Assembly (NCBI GenBank): GCA_021464415.1
Contig: CM038468.1
Span: 31,298,969 to 31,362,968 of the forward strand
DNA from: Lonicera japonica
Lineage: Eukaryota > Streptophyta > Magnoliopsida > Dipsacales > Caprifoliaceae
Reading direction: 5' to 3'
DNA length: 64,000 nucleotides
The position numbers and the translations under genes are program-made. Positions 11,498 through 22,646 of this stretch are shown piece by piece (positions within the stretch are counted from its first letter, which is position 1; the number at the start of each line of letters is the position of its first letter). Below the pieces are notes generated by a model that was not told the DNA's origin, made no database searches, and saw nothing but the letters and a program-made list of their open reading frames with translations.

Positions 11498-12394
11498 GAG
11501 AACAATTATGAACTTTAGATTGGGTAGCTTTTTTGAGTAAGGATTACAAATTTGCCCGTGAATTTGAGTCCCTGCGGCAAACTGCTTTACGGAGTCGGGG
11601 ATGGAGGAAAAAAATTATGTGACACATATTCGGAGATACGTACAGGGAATGGGGACTCCGCCTTGTGGGAAATCCGATTAATTAAATATATTTTGTAATA
11701 TTAAAAAAATAAATTTTCTATATATATACTTATCGAATATAAATAAATATATAATGTAGTAGCTGAACTAACGTCTTAAATAAAACTATTTATAAGAATA
11801 TAATCCATGACATACAAATATATATAATGAAAACAAAATTCTTGTTTAAGCATTTTTCTTGCAGCGGGGATTCCCCATTTAAAGAGGAGTCAAGGGATGG
11901 GAAATGCATACTTGCCCTACTGCAATCCTTAACTCTACGAGTAAATGTCTCAGGGATCGCAAGCTTTAAGGAAAGTACATGAAACCACATTTAAAAAAAA
12001 CAAAAATTAATAATATTCAAACTAAGATACTGGATTCTATTTTTTTGAAAGCAAATATTATCTCAATTCAAATCAAGATTTTATGTTTGTTTTTCACAAT
12101 TTTGTGAAGATATACTAAGTTTAACATTATTTGTCAAAATATAACTTGTTTACTATATATAATAAGATTTGGTACATTAACTAGTTCTCTTAAGGTGTCG
12201 GGCAACACTACCACTATCTATACCCTAAGTTGCACTATTGTATGGCTGATTCTTTATAATTATAGATTTTAATTTAGCATAGAGTGCCGGGTCTTCTCTG
12301 AAAAATTAGCATAACCTAGTTTTTTCTTAATACATTTTTATCATTTCCAATTTTTCCATTGTAATTAACCATATTGTTCCTTCAAAATTATTAG
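11498..12394. other. Backbone between CACTA element and RING-CH exon
   Basis: No coding sequence. The part around 11540-11960 contains facing GGGGATTCCCC-like stretches (for example near 11870) typical of dispersed plant repeats. The last 100 bp, pyrimidine-rich and ending ATTATTAG at 12394, could be the intron end and acceptor for the exon that follows. Confidence 0.4.
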
Positions 12395-12726
12395 ATCAAT
12401 GTAATCTAGTTCCACTCGAAGGTGACCAAGAGATTTCCGAAGAAGATGCAGTGTGTGAAATTTGTTTTAATGCTTTCAAAGTGAATGAAGAAATGGTAAA
12501 GATGAAAAGCAAATGCAGGAGTGAAGAACTTGTGCATGAAGCATGTGCAACAAAAAGCAGTTGTGGTGTATGTGAGCAGCAAATTGAGAAGATTCATTTA
12601 ATTTTGCTTCAACTCCCCACTAATGATGCTGGGGTTACTACACATAATACTGGGAAGAAACATAAATGGTTCTCACTATTATGTCTTAAAAAAATGCTTG
12701 GAAGAAATAAATCAAATTCATTTTGA
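12395..12726 (+). pseudogene. Degenerate RING-CH (RINGv) zinc-finger exon, gene copy 1
   Basis: The open frame runs from a possible acceptor at about 12394 (or a later one at 12409) to a TGA at 12724-12726. It reads NLVPLEGDQEISEEDAVCEIC and continues into a zinc-finger-like region. The layout matches plant RING-CH (MARCH-type) E3 ligases: an acidic lead-in, a CxxC pair (CEIC), then LVHEAC in the HxxC position and a closing CxxC (CGVC), followed by a hydrophobic tail with LLQLP. Two things suggest loss of function: the expected first Cys of the central CxC is Ser (KSKC), and the segment between HEAC and CGVC, which normally carries an aromatic stretch, is shortened to six residues. It ends soon after the finger, with no membrane segment. 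The family call is from pattern recognition; degeneracy is inferred. Confidence 0.6.
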
Positions 12727-12867
12727 TAATTTAGATTTAATGCAAGTCTAAGGATCGTACTTCTTCTCAATTGTTGTTTGTGTAGTTGCTGACTTGCTGT
12801 TTAATTTGTTGGCTACAAATGCTTATTTTGATATTATTGTCTTTCATGTAAATTGATTATGTTGTGG
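12697..12867. repeat. Segmental duplication D2, copy 1 (3' end of RING-CH gene)
   Basis: The end of the coding exon plus about 140 bp of 3' flank (GAAATAAATCAAATTC, then GCAAGTCTAAGGATCG, TTGTTGGCTACAAATGCTTA) recurs at 42849-43015 with small indels. This shows that a second gene copy existed at the far side of the TE island. Confidence 0.8.
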
Positions 12868-13572
12868 GATATTAAAAAATAGGGCTTCTATGAAAAAAAA
12901 TTGCAAAAAAACTAGTGAATAATTTTTTTTAAAAAAAAAATTAAGGGTCTATATTTGACCAAATTTCAAAAGAATTGGAAAGTTACTTTGCAGTAAATTT
13001 TTAAATTGTATTTTTTAATGAAATCATGCAAAATCAAATTTGCACTACACGTTTTCTAGCATATTATTATAAATAAGTGTTTAATTGACAATTCTTTATA
13101 ATATAATTTTAACAAATTACATATTCAATACCTGTTTATTAATAAAATGTACATAGTAATTTTTTTTGAATTACGCAAAGTTAAGTTTACACATTTTTCG
13201 GAGTAATATTAATAAAATATTACTATGTATTTGTGTTTATTTTCCGTTGTTTAAAAGTTTTATAAATGAAACATAAGAATATACTTGTTAAAAAATATAA
13301 GCACATCATGCAAAACAAATTTACACTAAATTTGTTTGATTGCAAAGTTAGGCGTACACAAAACACAATTTTGTGCAAAGTTAAGTTTGCACTTAACATA
13401 ATTTACTATAAAGTAAAGTTTGTACTCGGTCAAATACTTTATTTTAAAACACAATTGATAAACAAAACCTTATCTCAGAATAATAATGATATCTAGGTCC
13501 TTATTTCTAAAAAACATTATTGATTAATTTTTGCGAAAAACATTATAACACAAACCCTTTTATCTTATTTCG
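12868..13572. mobile_element. MITE, family M1 copy A
   Basis: Degenerate terminal inverted repeats of about 75 bp: the left end (AGGGCTTCTATGAAAA onward) matches the reverse complement of the right end (AAGGGTTTGTGTTATAAT onward). The whole element is homologous, in reverse orientation, to 15095-15712. The interior carries TGCAAAGTTAAGTTT-type motifs and no transposase frame. The exact ends and target-site duplication are uncertain. Confidence 0.7.
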
Positions 13573-13689
13573 AGTTTGGTTACTGCATATTTCAAGTGGT
13601 CATATGCTTGCAACCACGTCCAAGTACTGCTTGCAGAGTTGTCCCAACTGATTCCACTACGTTGGGCCCCTTTGGAGAATGCATGTTTC

Positions 13690-15060
13690 AATTAACTGAG
13701 TCCAACTATCACTTATTGAGATGTCCCGGCTAACTCCACTGCGTTGGGCCCCTTCTTGGTTTGGAAGCACAAATAGTAATGATATTGTTTCCAGTTTACT
13801 CACTTTTGACCCATATGTATGGGGTTATATCTTAAAATGCCCTACGTATTAACCCTTACTCAGTTCTAGAATTTTTTTATATGTAATTAATGGTTTGAAC
13901 TAACTATTCTCAACAAGAAAACACCACCTTGAAAATATTGTTTTGTGATCAAGAAACTCAAACAGGAATAAAACATCTTAGGAAACCACCCTTTTCTAAC
14001 TTTTAATAAATAAAAAAATAGACAAATTTAACTTCCAAAAAAGCGTTTCTCTAATTATTTGAATAATTTATCAACTTTGTTGTAAAACGGATCCTGAAGA
14101 ATTAGGAAAATAATATTCTTTACAAACGAGTGAAAAGTGTCTCCACCCGAACACGATCCGTTTAACAAACGAGTGAAAAATTCAAATTCATATACAATCC
14201 GTTTAATAAACGAATGGCGCGACTTGATTCATTTTAATCCGTTTAAGATAAACGGTTTTATTCGGGTTGTATACGAATAACATTTAGTAATCCGCTAATA
14301 ATTTAATTAAGTAATTAACAACTAAAATTTACATACTCAATAATTTTTATATATGCAACAACAGTAACTAAAAACCATCATATTGTTGTAATTGTTGTGT
14401 TGGAATTTGATAATTTGGAAACTGGAAAATTTCAGCGGCGTGAAATTAGTGTGGAGAAAAGGAAATATCATGATAGAAGGTAAAGGATTTAGTAAAAAAA
14501 TTTAAAAGCCTTAGGTAAATATTTGTTTATCATATATGGGTTACACAGGTTACAAACGGGTTTACACAACTCGAAATCCACTAGTATTCTTACCGGGTTA
14601 AATGAGTTTTATTCGGGTCTCGCGAATTCACATGAAATCGACTCGTTTAATAAACAGGTCAACTCAATTATGATCCATACCCGGTAAATTCGTGTCAATT
14701 TTGTGTCGTGTTGTAAATTGCCGGGCCAAATCTATGTGAAAGTCAAACGTTTGATTTCTTATTATTGTTGTAATTAAATTACAACTGTCACGCTATTTGT
14801 TTCTACAGCTGTCCCTAAATTTATATATTTATTATGGTAATTTTAAGGTTCGATATATATATATATATATATGATATGGTCTTGTTAATTAATTAATTTC
14901 ATGATATGATCAATATTGTTAAATAAATAATTTCTAAGGTTCAGAATTGAAGTAGTTGGTGCAGCATGGAATAGCATATTGCTAATAATTACTTTAGATA
15001 TATAGTCTCCCATTTTCAAATATTTAATATCCTTTATTTACTTACCTTGAATTAAAAATA
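13690..15060. repeat. Segmental duplication D3, copy 1
   Basis: Direct-orientation match to 43770-44715, with shared landmarks GGCCCCTTCTTGGTTTGG, GTAAAACGGATC, TCATGATATGAT and AGTCTCCCA. Its second half (from about 14060) also matches 15780-16345. So at least three copies of this intergenic unit exist, consistent with an old tandem array. Confidence 0.8.
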
Positions 15061-15094
15061 CCCCCCATCTATTTAAAAATATTGAAAATGAGGT

Positions 15095-15712
15095 AAAAAA
15101 AATTGCGCGATAAAGGTTTTTGCAAAAAAATCAATTAATAATATTTTTTAGAAATAAGGGCCTATATATTATTATCATTATGAAATAAGGATTTATTTAT
15201 CAGTTGTGTTTTAAAATAAGGGTTTTGATCGAATACAAACTTAACTTTGTAATAAAAATAAATAAATGTAAATTTGTTTTGCATGATGTGCTTATATTTT
15301 TTAACAAGTATATTCTTATATTTTATTTATAAAACTTTGAAATAATGTCAAATAAACACAAATACAAAGTAATATTTTAGAAAATAAGGAGTGCTAACCT
15401 AACTTAGCATTATTCTGAAAAAATTATTTTGTGCATTTTATTAACCATATAGATTTTGAATATGTAACTTGTTAAAATTATTCTAAAACGCTGTCAATTA
15501 AAGACTTATTTATAATAATATGCTAAATAACATGTAGTACAAATTTAATTTTACATAATTCCATAAAAAAAATACAATTTAAAAATCTACTACAAAGTTA
15601 ACTTTGCACTTATTTAAAAGTTTGGTGAAATTTAGGTCCTTAATTTATAAAAATATTATTTTCTAGAAATTAAATCTTTTCATACAAGCCTTATTTTCAA
15701 TATCCCGTTAAG
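15095..15712. mobile_element. MITE, family M1 copy B (inverted relative to copy A)
   Basis: The reverse complement aligns with copy A over its whole length, including AAGAATATACTTGTTAAAAA and ATAAGCACATCATGCAAAAC. Terminal repeats begin with ATATTGAAAAT at both ends. A possible TTAA duplication flanks it, but the adjacent DNA is too AT-rich to be sure. No coding capacity. It interrupts the backbone repeat just after a short C run at 15061-15066. Confidence 0.7.
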
Positions 15713-15779
15713 AATATCATTTCATGTGTGTGTATGATCAAGTGTATTCACACTCAAACGGTCAAACCAACAGTGAGAA

Positions 15780-16345
15780 TTAAAATAATTTCTCAACTTT
15801 GTTGCATGTAAAATGGATCCTTAAGAAACAGGAAAATAATATTCTTTACATTACAGTTTATCTATTGGATAGTCACACAAGATAATAAATTATACATTCT
15901 AAGAATATATATAATTTATCGATGTTTCTTTTATGAATAATAGATAATTATAATACCGCTCGTTATCCAAATAAAATTTTTGTGAGACAATGAAAGGAGA
16001 CCAATATGATTATTGAAGGTTATATCACTTTTAATATGCAATCAATCACTTATGATTAACCAGTTTCAATCTTTGTGAAAGTCAAATGTTGATTTCTCAT
16101 TATTATTGTAATTAAATTTACAACTGTCAAGACTATCTCTTTCTACAGGTGTCCCTTTGTGTATATTTACTGTGATAATTTAAGGTTCTATATAATCAAT
16201 ATTATTAAAGAAAATACTTCTAAGGTTCAGAATTGAAGTAGTTGGTGAAGGATGGAACACCATGGGGTTAATAATTACTTTAGATATACAGTCTCCCATG
16301 TGCAAATATTTAATCTCCTTTATTTATTGAAGTTGAATTAAAAAT
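15780..16345. repeat. Segmental duplication D3, copy 2 (partial)
   Basis: Repeats 14060-15060 in direct orientation: ATGGATCCTTAAGAA, TTACAACTGTCAAG, AAGGTTCAGAATTGAAGTAG and AGTCTCCCATGTGCAAATAT. It lacks the TA-rich inner part of copy 1. Confidence 0.8.
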
Positions 16346-16356
16346 AACAAACCAAC

Positions 16357-16400
16357 CCCACCCCCCCCCCCGCCCCCCCACCTCCCCCCCCCCCCCCCCC
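16357..16400. repeat. Long C-rich tract
   Basis: About 44 bases of nearly pure C with single A, G and T interruptions. The homologous site has 6 C at 15061-15066 and 10 C at 50529-50538, so this is a length-variable homopolymer at one ancestral site. The opposite strand is G-rich and could form a G-quadruplex. Assembly length here may be unreliable. Confidence 0.9.
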
Positions 16401-16509
16401 AACAAAATAAAATATATTTTAGGATATCATTTCATACGTGTATGATCAAGATTGTATTCACACTCAAAGCAACAGTCGAATTAAAATCCCCATTTTCCAA
16501 AGTAGTAGT

Positions 16510-17288
16510 TGGAGAACAAGGAATAGCTAATTAATAATACTTTGTCTTAATGTTGAAATTAAATGGAAGGGGAAAATACATTAAACTCCCCTGTGCTTTG
16601 TTAGGCTAACAGATTACACCCTAAACTATTTTACTTGACATTAAACCCCCTTATATTATTGTAGCTTTTAACTTTACCCTAATCCGGTTACAAATCTTTA
16701 GATTTTTAAACAAAGTGCCCCATGTGACATTTAATAATTGAGTAAATTGGCATAAATGCCCCCACATTATTTGTTCGAAACACAAAAATACATCAGTCTT
16801 TTTTTTTTAAATATTTATTTTTATTCTAATTTATCTCACAAAATCATTCCCGTTTTCTCATTTCTCTCTCATCTATTTCTTCATTTCCTTTTTTTTTTTT
16901 ATCAACTTTGGCTTTCATTCTGAACATTTAACGTAAGCCTATCTTCTACATTTCATAAAAAAAAATTATTCATACTCTAAAGCAGTAGGTATACTACAAT
17001 TCATGAAAATAATAAAGGAGTAATGCCAGTCTCTTTGTTTGAAAATATTTCGGTTTCTAATTGAGTCGGAGTAAAGTGCAATGTGGCAATAGTACAAGGG
17101 TTGTAGTGTAAAGTAAAATAGTTTGGGCGCAATCTGTTGATCCGACTAACAATAGTGGGTTTAATCAAATTTCCCATGGGGAATACTAGCCGCTTGCGCA
17201 TAAATGAAGCCAAACGAAAATAAACACGCTTTTCGTCTTTATATAATATAATAGGCATAAATATGGTCGATGAAATAATTGGACATAT
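16510..17288. repeat. Segmental duplication D1, copy 2 (5' flank of gene copy 2)
   Basis: Direct-orientation match to 850-1435. It includes a pyrimidine-rich insert (about 16690-16960) absent from copy 1. The homology stops abruptly at about 17288, where a truncated LTR begins. If this is the 5' flank of gene copy 2, the rest of that gene should follow, but only its 3' end is found, at 42849. Confidence 0.75.
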
Positions 17289-17968
17289 AAATGTAGAGAC
17301 AAGAATAATAAAAGTAAACTCCATTTTTCTCTCTAGAAAAAACTATTACAGGCTCTCTATAAATTGAGAAATGAGAAGTAATAAAAGGACTCCTCTCCAA
17401 AGTAACAATGAAGACTATAAATAGGAGAGTTGTGTTAGATGTTAAAAAATAAACAATGCTTATTTTATTTTTGGTGGATTAATCCACCATCCTGGATGCT
17501 CTTTAATCACATGGAGAATTCCACTTTCTTTCTTTAATCACATGGACATGGAGACTTCCACTTTCTTTGATTCTTTTTATCCCATGAAAAATTCTACCAT
17601 TGTATTAAATACAATATTTCTTGAAATCTAAAGACACCATCACATGGAGATTTTCACTTTCTTTTTTTAATCACATGGAAACTTCTACTTTCTTGGATGA
17701 TCTTCAATCACATGGACATAGAGACTTCCACTTTCTTTGATTCCTTTTATCCCATGAAAAATTCCAACATTGTATTAAATACAATATTTCTTGAAATCTA
17801 AAGACACCAAAATAAACACAAAAATGTGCCTTTCCAAGCATTGTCAAATACAAAAGTGCTACGAGACTAATCGCGAAATAAGTTGGCAAATCGAGTAGTT
17901 TTAGAGAAATAAACGCGTCAAACAACTCCAAAAATGAGCGTGTGAATGACAATATTAAGCGTTTATCA
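17289..17968 (-). mobile_element. Truncated LTR, Gypsy-1 family
   Basis: Matches 53396-53907 of the Gypsy-1 3' LTR and ends with the same GCGTTTATCA terminus at 17968, so it reads on the minus strand. The left two thirds of the LTR are missing and no target-site duplication is seen. It contains a perfect palindrome TGGTGGATTAATCCACCA (17472-17489). It also has a direct duplication with a period of about 173 bp (17544-17640 and 17716-17812; the block GACTTCCACTTTCTTTGATT occurs in both). Confidence 0.75.
17472..17489. repeat. Perfect 18-bp palindrome in LTR
   Basis: TGGTGGATTAATCCACCA equals its own reverse complement. The corresponding site in the Gypsy-1 3' LTR (about 53580) has only a broken remnant, GTGGAGAATTCCAC. 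The third family member (2949-4830) has a completely different palindrome cluster in its U3. Confidence 0.95.
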
Positions 17969-18754
17969 AAAACACAGCAATTCTGAGATACATGGCAGTC
18001 AAGAACAGCCCTCACAACAGCTTTAGAATGCACGCTCACATATTCAAAACACACAATACTTTAGATATTCAATTCCGAAACCCTAAACTTATGATGCTTC
18101 CAAAGATTTCAAAACCCCAATCAATTTTCAACAAGAAAAATCAACCAAAAACTAATTCAAACACTCTTAAGATAAGAGAAAGATTTTTAATTTAATTATC
18201 ACACAAATCTCTAGGTTACAACAAGTAAAAACCCTAAAAGAACTTATGTTATTCACAAATTCTAGAGAGAGGGAAAGAGAAGAATGAAAGGGGGGAAAGT
18301 TAGGGCACTGTGTGGTTGTGATATCTCCAGCACAAAGAAAAAAAGAAATGAATATGTGTGTGTGTCGGCAAAAAGAAGAGGAAAGAAAAGATATATATAT
18401 ATGTCTAAAATGAAGGGCCAAGATCATCCTCATCAAACGGCTAAGAGAGAAAGATATATATGCATTTAGCCAATAAAAAAACAAGCACTTATATCACATG
18501 GATCAACATCTAAACCCTTAGATTAAAAAAAACAAGGGCGAGAAATAAAAGAGAGCCAACAACTATAAAAGCACATAAGCACATTTAAAAGAAACACAAT
18601 AAAGATCAATTATTATTTATTTTTTAAAAAAAACATTTTTAAAATTTTGGAACTTATTAGAAATATACTAAAATGGAATTTAAAATATATACCTGATCGT
18701 TTCTGCTCTCCACAATTAACTTGCTCAGATACGGCTTCAAACTCAAAAAATAAA
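17969..18754. other. Unassigned segment between LTR fragment and Gypsy-2
   Basis: Contains purine-rich stretches (about 18250-18470, with GA and TA tracts) but no frame that I can assign to a gene. It does not match the backbone copies elsewhere in the window. It may be flanking DNA brought in with a rearrangement, since both neighbours are truncated at its borders. Confidence 0.4.
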
Positions 18755-20335
18755 AATCGAGGCTTCGCATTGGACAAATTTTGATCCTACTTGATAGGAT
18801 CGCCCATAGTCATTTTCACATATCACGCAGCATTAAAGTATTTGTTCACAAACAAAGATGCCAAGCTGCAGCTTCTAAGATGGATATTCCTGTTGCAAGA
18901 GTTCCATTTAAGCATTAAGGACAAAAATGGAGTCGAGAATGTGGTGGCCGATCACATGTCTCGACTCACTTTTACCAACAATATCGAAGAAAACCCAATC
19001 CAAGATTCCTTTTCGGACGAATAACTATTGGCGGTCTGTACACTTTTATGGTATGCTGACATACTAAACTATCTTGTAACTGACAAGATACCGAAGTCGT
19101 GAAGTTCATAAGATAGAAGAAGATTCTTAAGCGAAGTGGATCGGTTTTATTGGGATGAACTGTATTTGTTCAAATATTGTGCAGATTAGATTATCCGCTG
19201 GTGTAATCCTAATGAGAAAGTTGAGAGAGTGTTGTCCTTTTGCCACTCGAAAGCCTATGGAGGATCTTTCTCGGTGAATAAGACAACCGCCAAAGTTTTA
19301 TAGAGCGGACTGTATTGGCCATCACTTTTTAAAGACACTCAATGTTATTGCAAGGCATGTCAGAGATGCCAAATGCTTGGAGGGATCTCCAAGCAGAATA
19401 TGATGCTTCTCAATCTCATCCTGATGATTGAGATATTTGATTGCTAGGGCATCGACATTATGGGACTGTTCCAATCCTTCTACGCTAACCTTTATATTTT
19501 AGTTGCCGTAGATTATGTTTCAAAATGGATGAAAGCCTAAGCGTGCAAGAAAAACGATCACAAAGTTGTGATCCGATTCCTAAAAGACCACGTTCTTGCA
19601 CGTTTTGGCACACCCAAGGTAATAATAAGCAATGGCGGCACTCACTTTTGCAATAAACCATTTTAATCCTTGATGCAAAAGTACGATATAAACCACAAAG
19701 TGTTGCTTGCTTATCATCCGCAAACTAACGGTCATAACGAGTTAGCCAATATGGAGATCAAATAGATCTTAAAGAAAACGGTAAATCTGAACCGCAAGAA
19801 TTGGTCTTTACAACTCACCAATGCGCTTTGGGCTTACCGTACTGCGTACAAAAGAACTCTAGATATGTTTCCCTATAGGATTGTCAACGAAAAACCATGT
19901 CATTTGCCCGTGGAACTAGAAGATAAATTATACTGGGAACTAAGATGGTTAATTTTGATTTGGAAAAAGCCGCGCTTGACCGTAAGTTATAAATCGACGA
20001 GATCGATGAATTGCGAAGAGATGCGTATGATAACACTAAGATAAGCAAAGAATGTGCCAAAATTTTCACGATAAATCAATTCTTATAAAAGAATTCAAAC
20101 ATGGGCACAAAGTTCTAGTTTATAACACGCATTTGCATCTCTTCCCGAAAAAATTAAAATCTCGTTAGACCGGCTCAAATAATTGTTAGACAAGTATTCC
20201 CGTTTGGGGTCGTGAATGTTAAGGATCCTAAAATCATGTTTGCTTTCAAAGTGAACGGACAACGCCTTAAGACGTTTTTTGAATTCCCACCTCGAGAGGA
20301 GTCCACCCTGCTCGAGGACCTAATTTATGCCTAAA
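18755..20335 (+). pseudogene. Gypsy-2 pol remnant (RNase H end, integrase)
   Basis: Conceptual reading on the plus strand begins at the ALDKF part of RNase H, passes TYHAALKYLF, then the integrase zinc region (FCHSKAYGG, CKACQRCQ), the core and the C-terminal part ([13 protein letters not shown]). It has at least a dozen in-frame stops and several frameshifts. The integrase core has DC*GIDIMG at the first acidic site (Asp kept, next Trp changed to stop) and ISNGGTHF at the second, where Asp is replaced by Asn. Gypsy-3 has the same Asp to Asn change. Function is lost. Confidence 0.85.
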
Positions 20336-20499
20336 AAACATGGGTTAATTTTGTAAATAATATTTTTGTTTGTGTTTCTAAAGTTTAAAGAAATTTTTTT
20401 GGAGTTTCGGGTGTAATCAGGAATGTGCGGACCAAGTTGAGGGGAGCCATAATGTGTTAGAGTGAAAAAAACAGATGAAAAAGTGCTAGCAGTGGAAGG

Positions 20500-20603
20500 C
20501 ATGATCGATCATGGGATGGAAGATAAAAGATGCTGGTAGGGGGACCATGATCGATCATGGTACAAAGTTGGGCTGGGCAGAGGACACCATGATCGATCAT
20601 GGT
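20500..20603. repeat. Internal palindrome cluster CCATGATCGATCATGG, three copies
   Basis: CATGATCGATCATG at 20500-20513 and ACCATGATCGATCATGGT at 20544-20561 and 20586-20603. The cluster lies between the end of pol and the extra ORF, about 40 bp before a C-rich stretch with AAACCCTAG that looks like a plant 5' leader. The same palindrome occurs in the LTR of this element and at both matching places in Gypsy-3. Confidence 0.95.
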
Positions 20604-20640
20604 TTAAAATAAAATAGGGGATCTGTAACTAAAACCTTCA

Positions 20641-21175
20641 TTGCTTATTTTCCCCTTTCCTAAACCTCTCCAAACCCTAGCCCCTTCACCCCCATTCGCC
20701 CCAAATCTTCCCCAAGCACAATTTACATCCTTCCCCACCAAAAATCACATCTCCAATCATCCAATTTCGCACCCAAATCATCAAACCCACCATAAAATCC
20801 TATTTTCTCTCTCTTCACACCTATTTCGAGCGCTAGCCACTCCAAATTTTAAAATTTCTCAACTTATTCCTCTCCAAAGCACCATAATATACCTCTATGA
20901 AATCCTCTAACCCTCCAACAAAGCCTGTTGTTTTTTAAGCCACTAGAGTTGGCCACCGTGGTTTCAGAAGCAGCCAAGAGTTTGATTAGTGGAACTATGC
21001 CTTCAAAAATTGAACCGTTGTGATAGAGAGGCCGGTCTTCATTGGGGCAATAGACAATTTCCCCCAAAGGACAACCTTCGAGGAAAATTCGAGATGGATC
21101 GACTACTTGCGCAAAGTAGGTAACCAATGCAACCTTATTATTTGTTGTGAATTTGCTGCTAGTTTGATTCAAGTC
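20641..21175 (+). pseudogene. Gypsy-2 extra ORF in env position, first part
   Basis: A Pro/Ser-rich leader followed by a region whose reading (PVFIGAIDNFPQ, then NQCNLIICCEFAASLIQV, with stops before) matches the Gypsy-3 frame at 37006-37365. In Athila-like elements an extra ORF lies between pol and the 3' LTR and is often called env-like. Here there is no visible membrane segment, and the sequence looks closer to the 'putative plant transposon protein' domain that often accompanies these elements. It is interrupted at 21175 by the copia LTR and continues at 30578. Confidence 0.6.
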
Positions 21176-22646
21176 TGTTAGAGTGATATACTAAAAGCCA
21201 TAATTTTCTTGTTGGCTTGGATATGTTATAAACTTGGTTTTGCTATTTTAATTAGAATTTTTATGGGCAACGGTTGCATTATATTATTTATTTAAATATT
21301 GTGCATGTGTGTCTTTTATTCCATATAGTAGATGATTTGGTGTGTAGAGTATAGCTTACACACAGAAGATCATATCATCAGTTCTTATGGAATATAAGTT
21401 CAATGGTTCACAGTCTTAGATGGAATTAGACACCCATCGGTAGGATTGTAGCACAAGTTTTAGTAGTTTATCTTAACTACAGGAAACGGTATAGTTTTAA
21501 CTCGTTGTGCTAGTACACTCTGTGTGTACTAAATAGGACCAGTTTGGGTTAATTGTTTTTATACTGACTATATAAAACAATTTAAAATCTCATGGTTATT
21601 ATGATTACTTATGCTCTTAATCTTGAAATAATTAATAGACATATATATGTAGTGTTTGTTGTTTTGACTCATTAAGAGTGAGATTCATTTATGGATCAAT
21701 AATTTTCGTGAATTGGATGACGGCACTGTATGTATGATGAATATTAATTATTGATGGAATCCACGTCCCGGTATATGGATTGATGATAGCCCCTTGAGAA
21801 GCTTATAAGTTTTGATCATGTCAAACCTTGCAGGTGGATTATGTTAATCCGACATGTCAAATAAGTTAAGTGGTAAGCTCAAGGATTAAGAAGTCATTTA
21901 AATATAATTGTCAGTAATTTAATTTAAATGATGGCTATCTGTAATCTTAACGTGAGAAGAATAATAAGTATTTAATAACAAGGAGCTCGAAATTAATTTT
22001 GAGATAAGGACGGGAGTGCAATTATAATTCTTTAGTGGTGTGAATTATAATTTATGGAAGGAACGTAACTAATTCATAATGGAATTAGGATTCCAACTTT
22101 TCATAGGAAGTCCAAACACTTATTTCTCCTTAAGGTCCCTATCATAGCCTTATATATACGCCAGCCGTGTCTCTTCTCTTTATAACAATAATTCTCATGA
22201 GTTTGGGTTTGTTCTATTGACAGAGAAGAAAATTTTGGTGATACCTAGCCCACACTCGGTACAAGATTTGATGGCGGAAGGAATACGATAAAAGATCTTT
22301 AAGTTTTCGGCACAACAGTCGTAAATTAATCATAATTTTTGATCGCACCGTTGGATCAGGCTGATTTTTAGATGTCATTTGGAACGCAAGGTTGCTAAAA
22401 TAACAAAAAAATTCAGGACGATCAGAAGTCGTTTCGGTGGCGAAAACAATAGATTTTCACAGCCCAACGAGAATTAAAAAAATTTGACCAAATCGCAATC
22501 TGATACTTTCAAACCCTAGTGTCCTCATATGGATCCTCTACATGATCCACAAAGGTGAAATTCTTTTATTCTTATAGGGTTTTAGCAAAAGTTTTTTGTT
22601 CGATCTATACGCATTATCAAACGATCCTGTATTCTTGTCTCCATTA
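21176..22646 (+). repeat. Copia 5' LTR
   Basis: 1471 bp, beginning TGTTAGAG and ending CCATTA (3' copy CCATCA). It contains a stretch near 22370-22430 that is missing from the 3' LTR, which accounts for the length difference. The two LTRs otherwise differ at only a few percent of positions by eye, so the insertion is fairly recent. Confidence 0.93.

Noticed and set aside
17001..17324. 107-codon minus-strand open frame
   Set aside because: It crosses the border between backbone duplication D1 and an LTR fragment, and is not conserved in the D1 copy at 850-1435.
17704..18054. 116-codon minus-strand open frame
   Set aside because: It runs through LTR sequence and across its end into unrelated DNA; not a gene.
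18690..18785. Possible minus-strand exon ending at a GT donor
   Set aside because: The plus strand from about 18755 reads as the ALDKF*SYLIGSPIVIF part of the Gypsy-2 RNase H, so the minus-strand reading there is a shadow.
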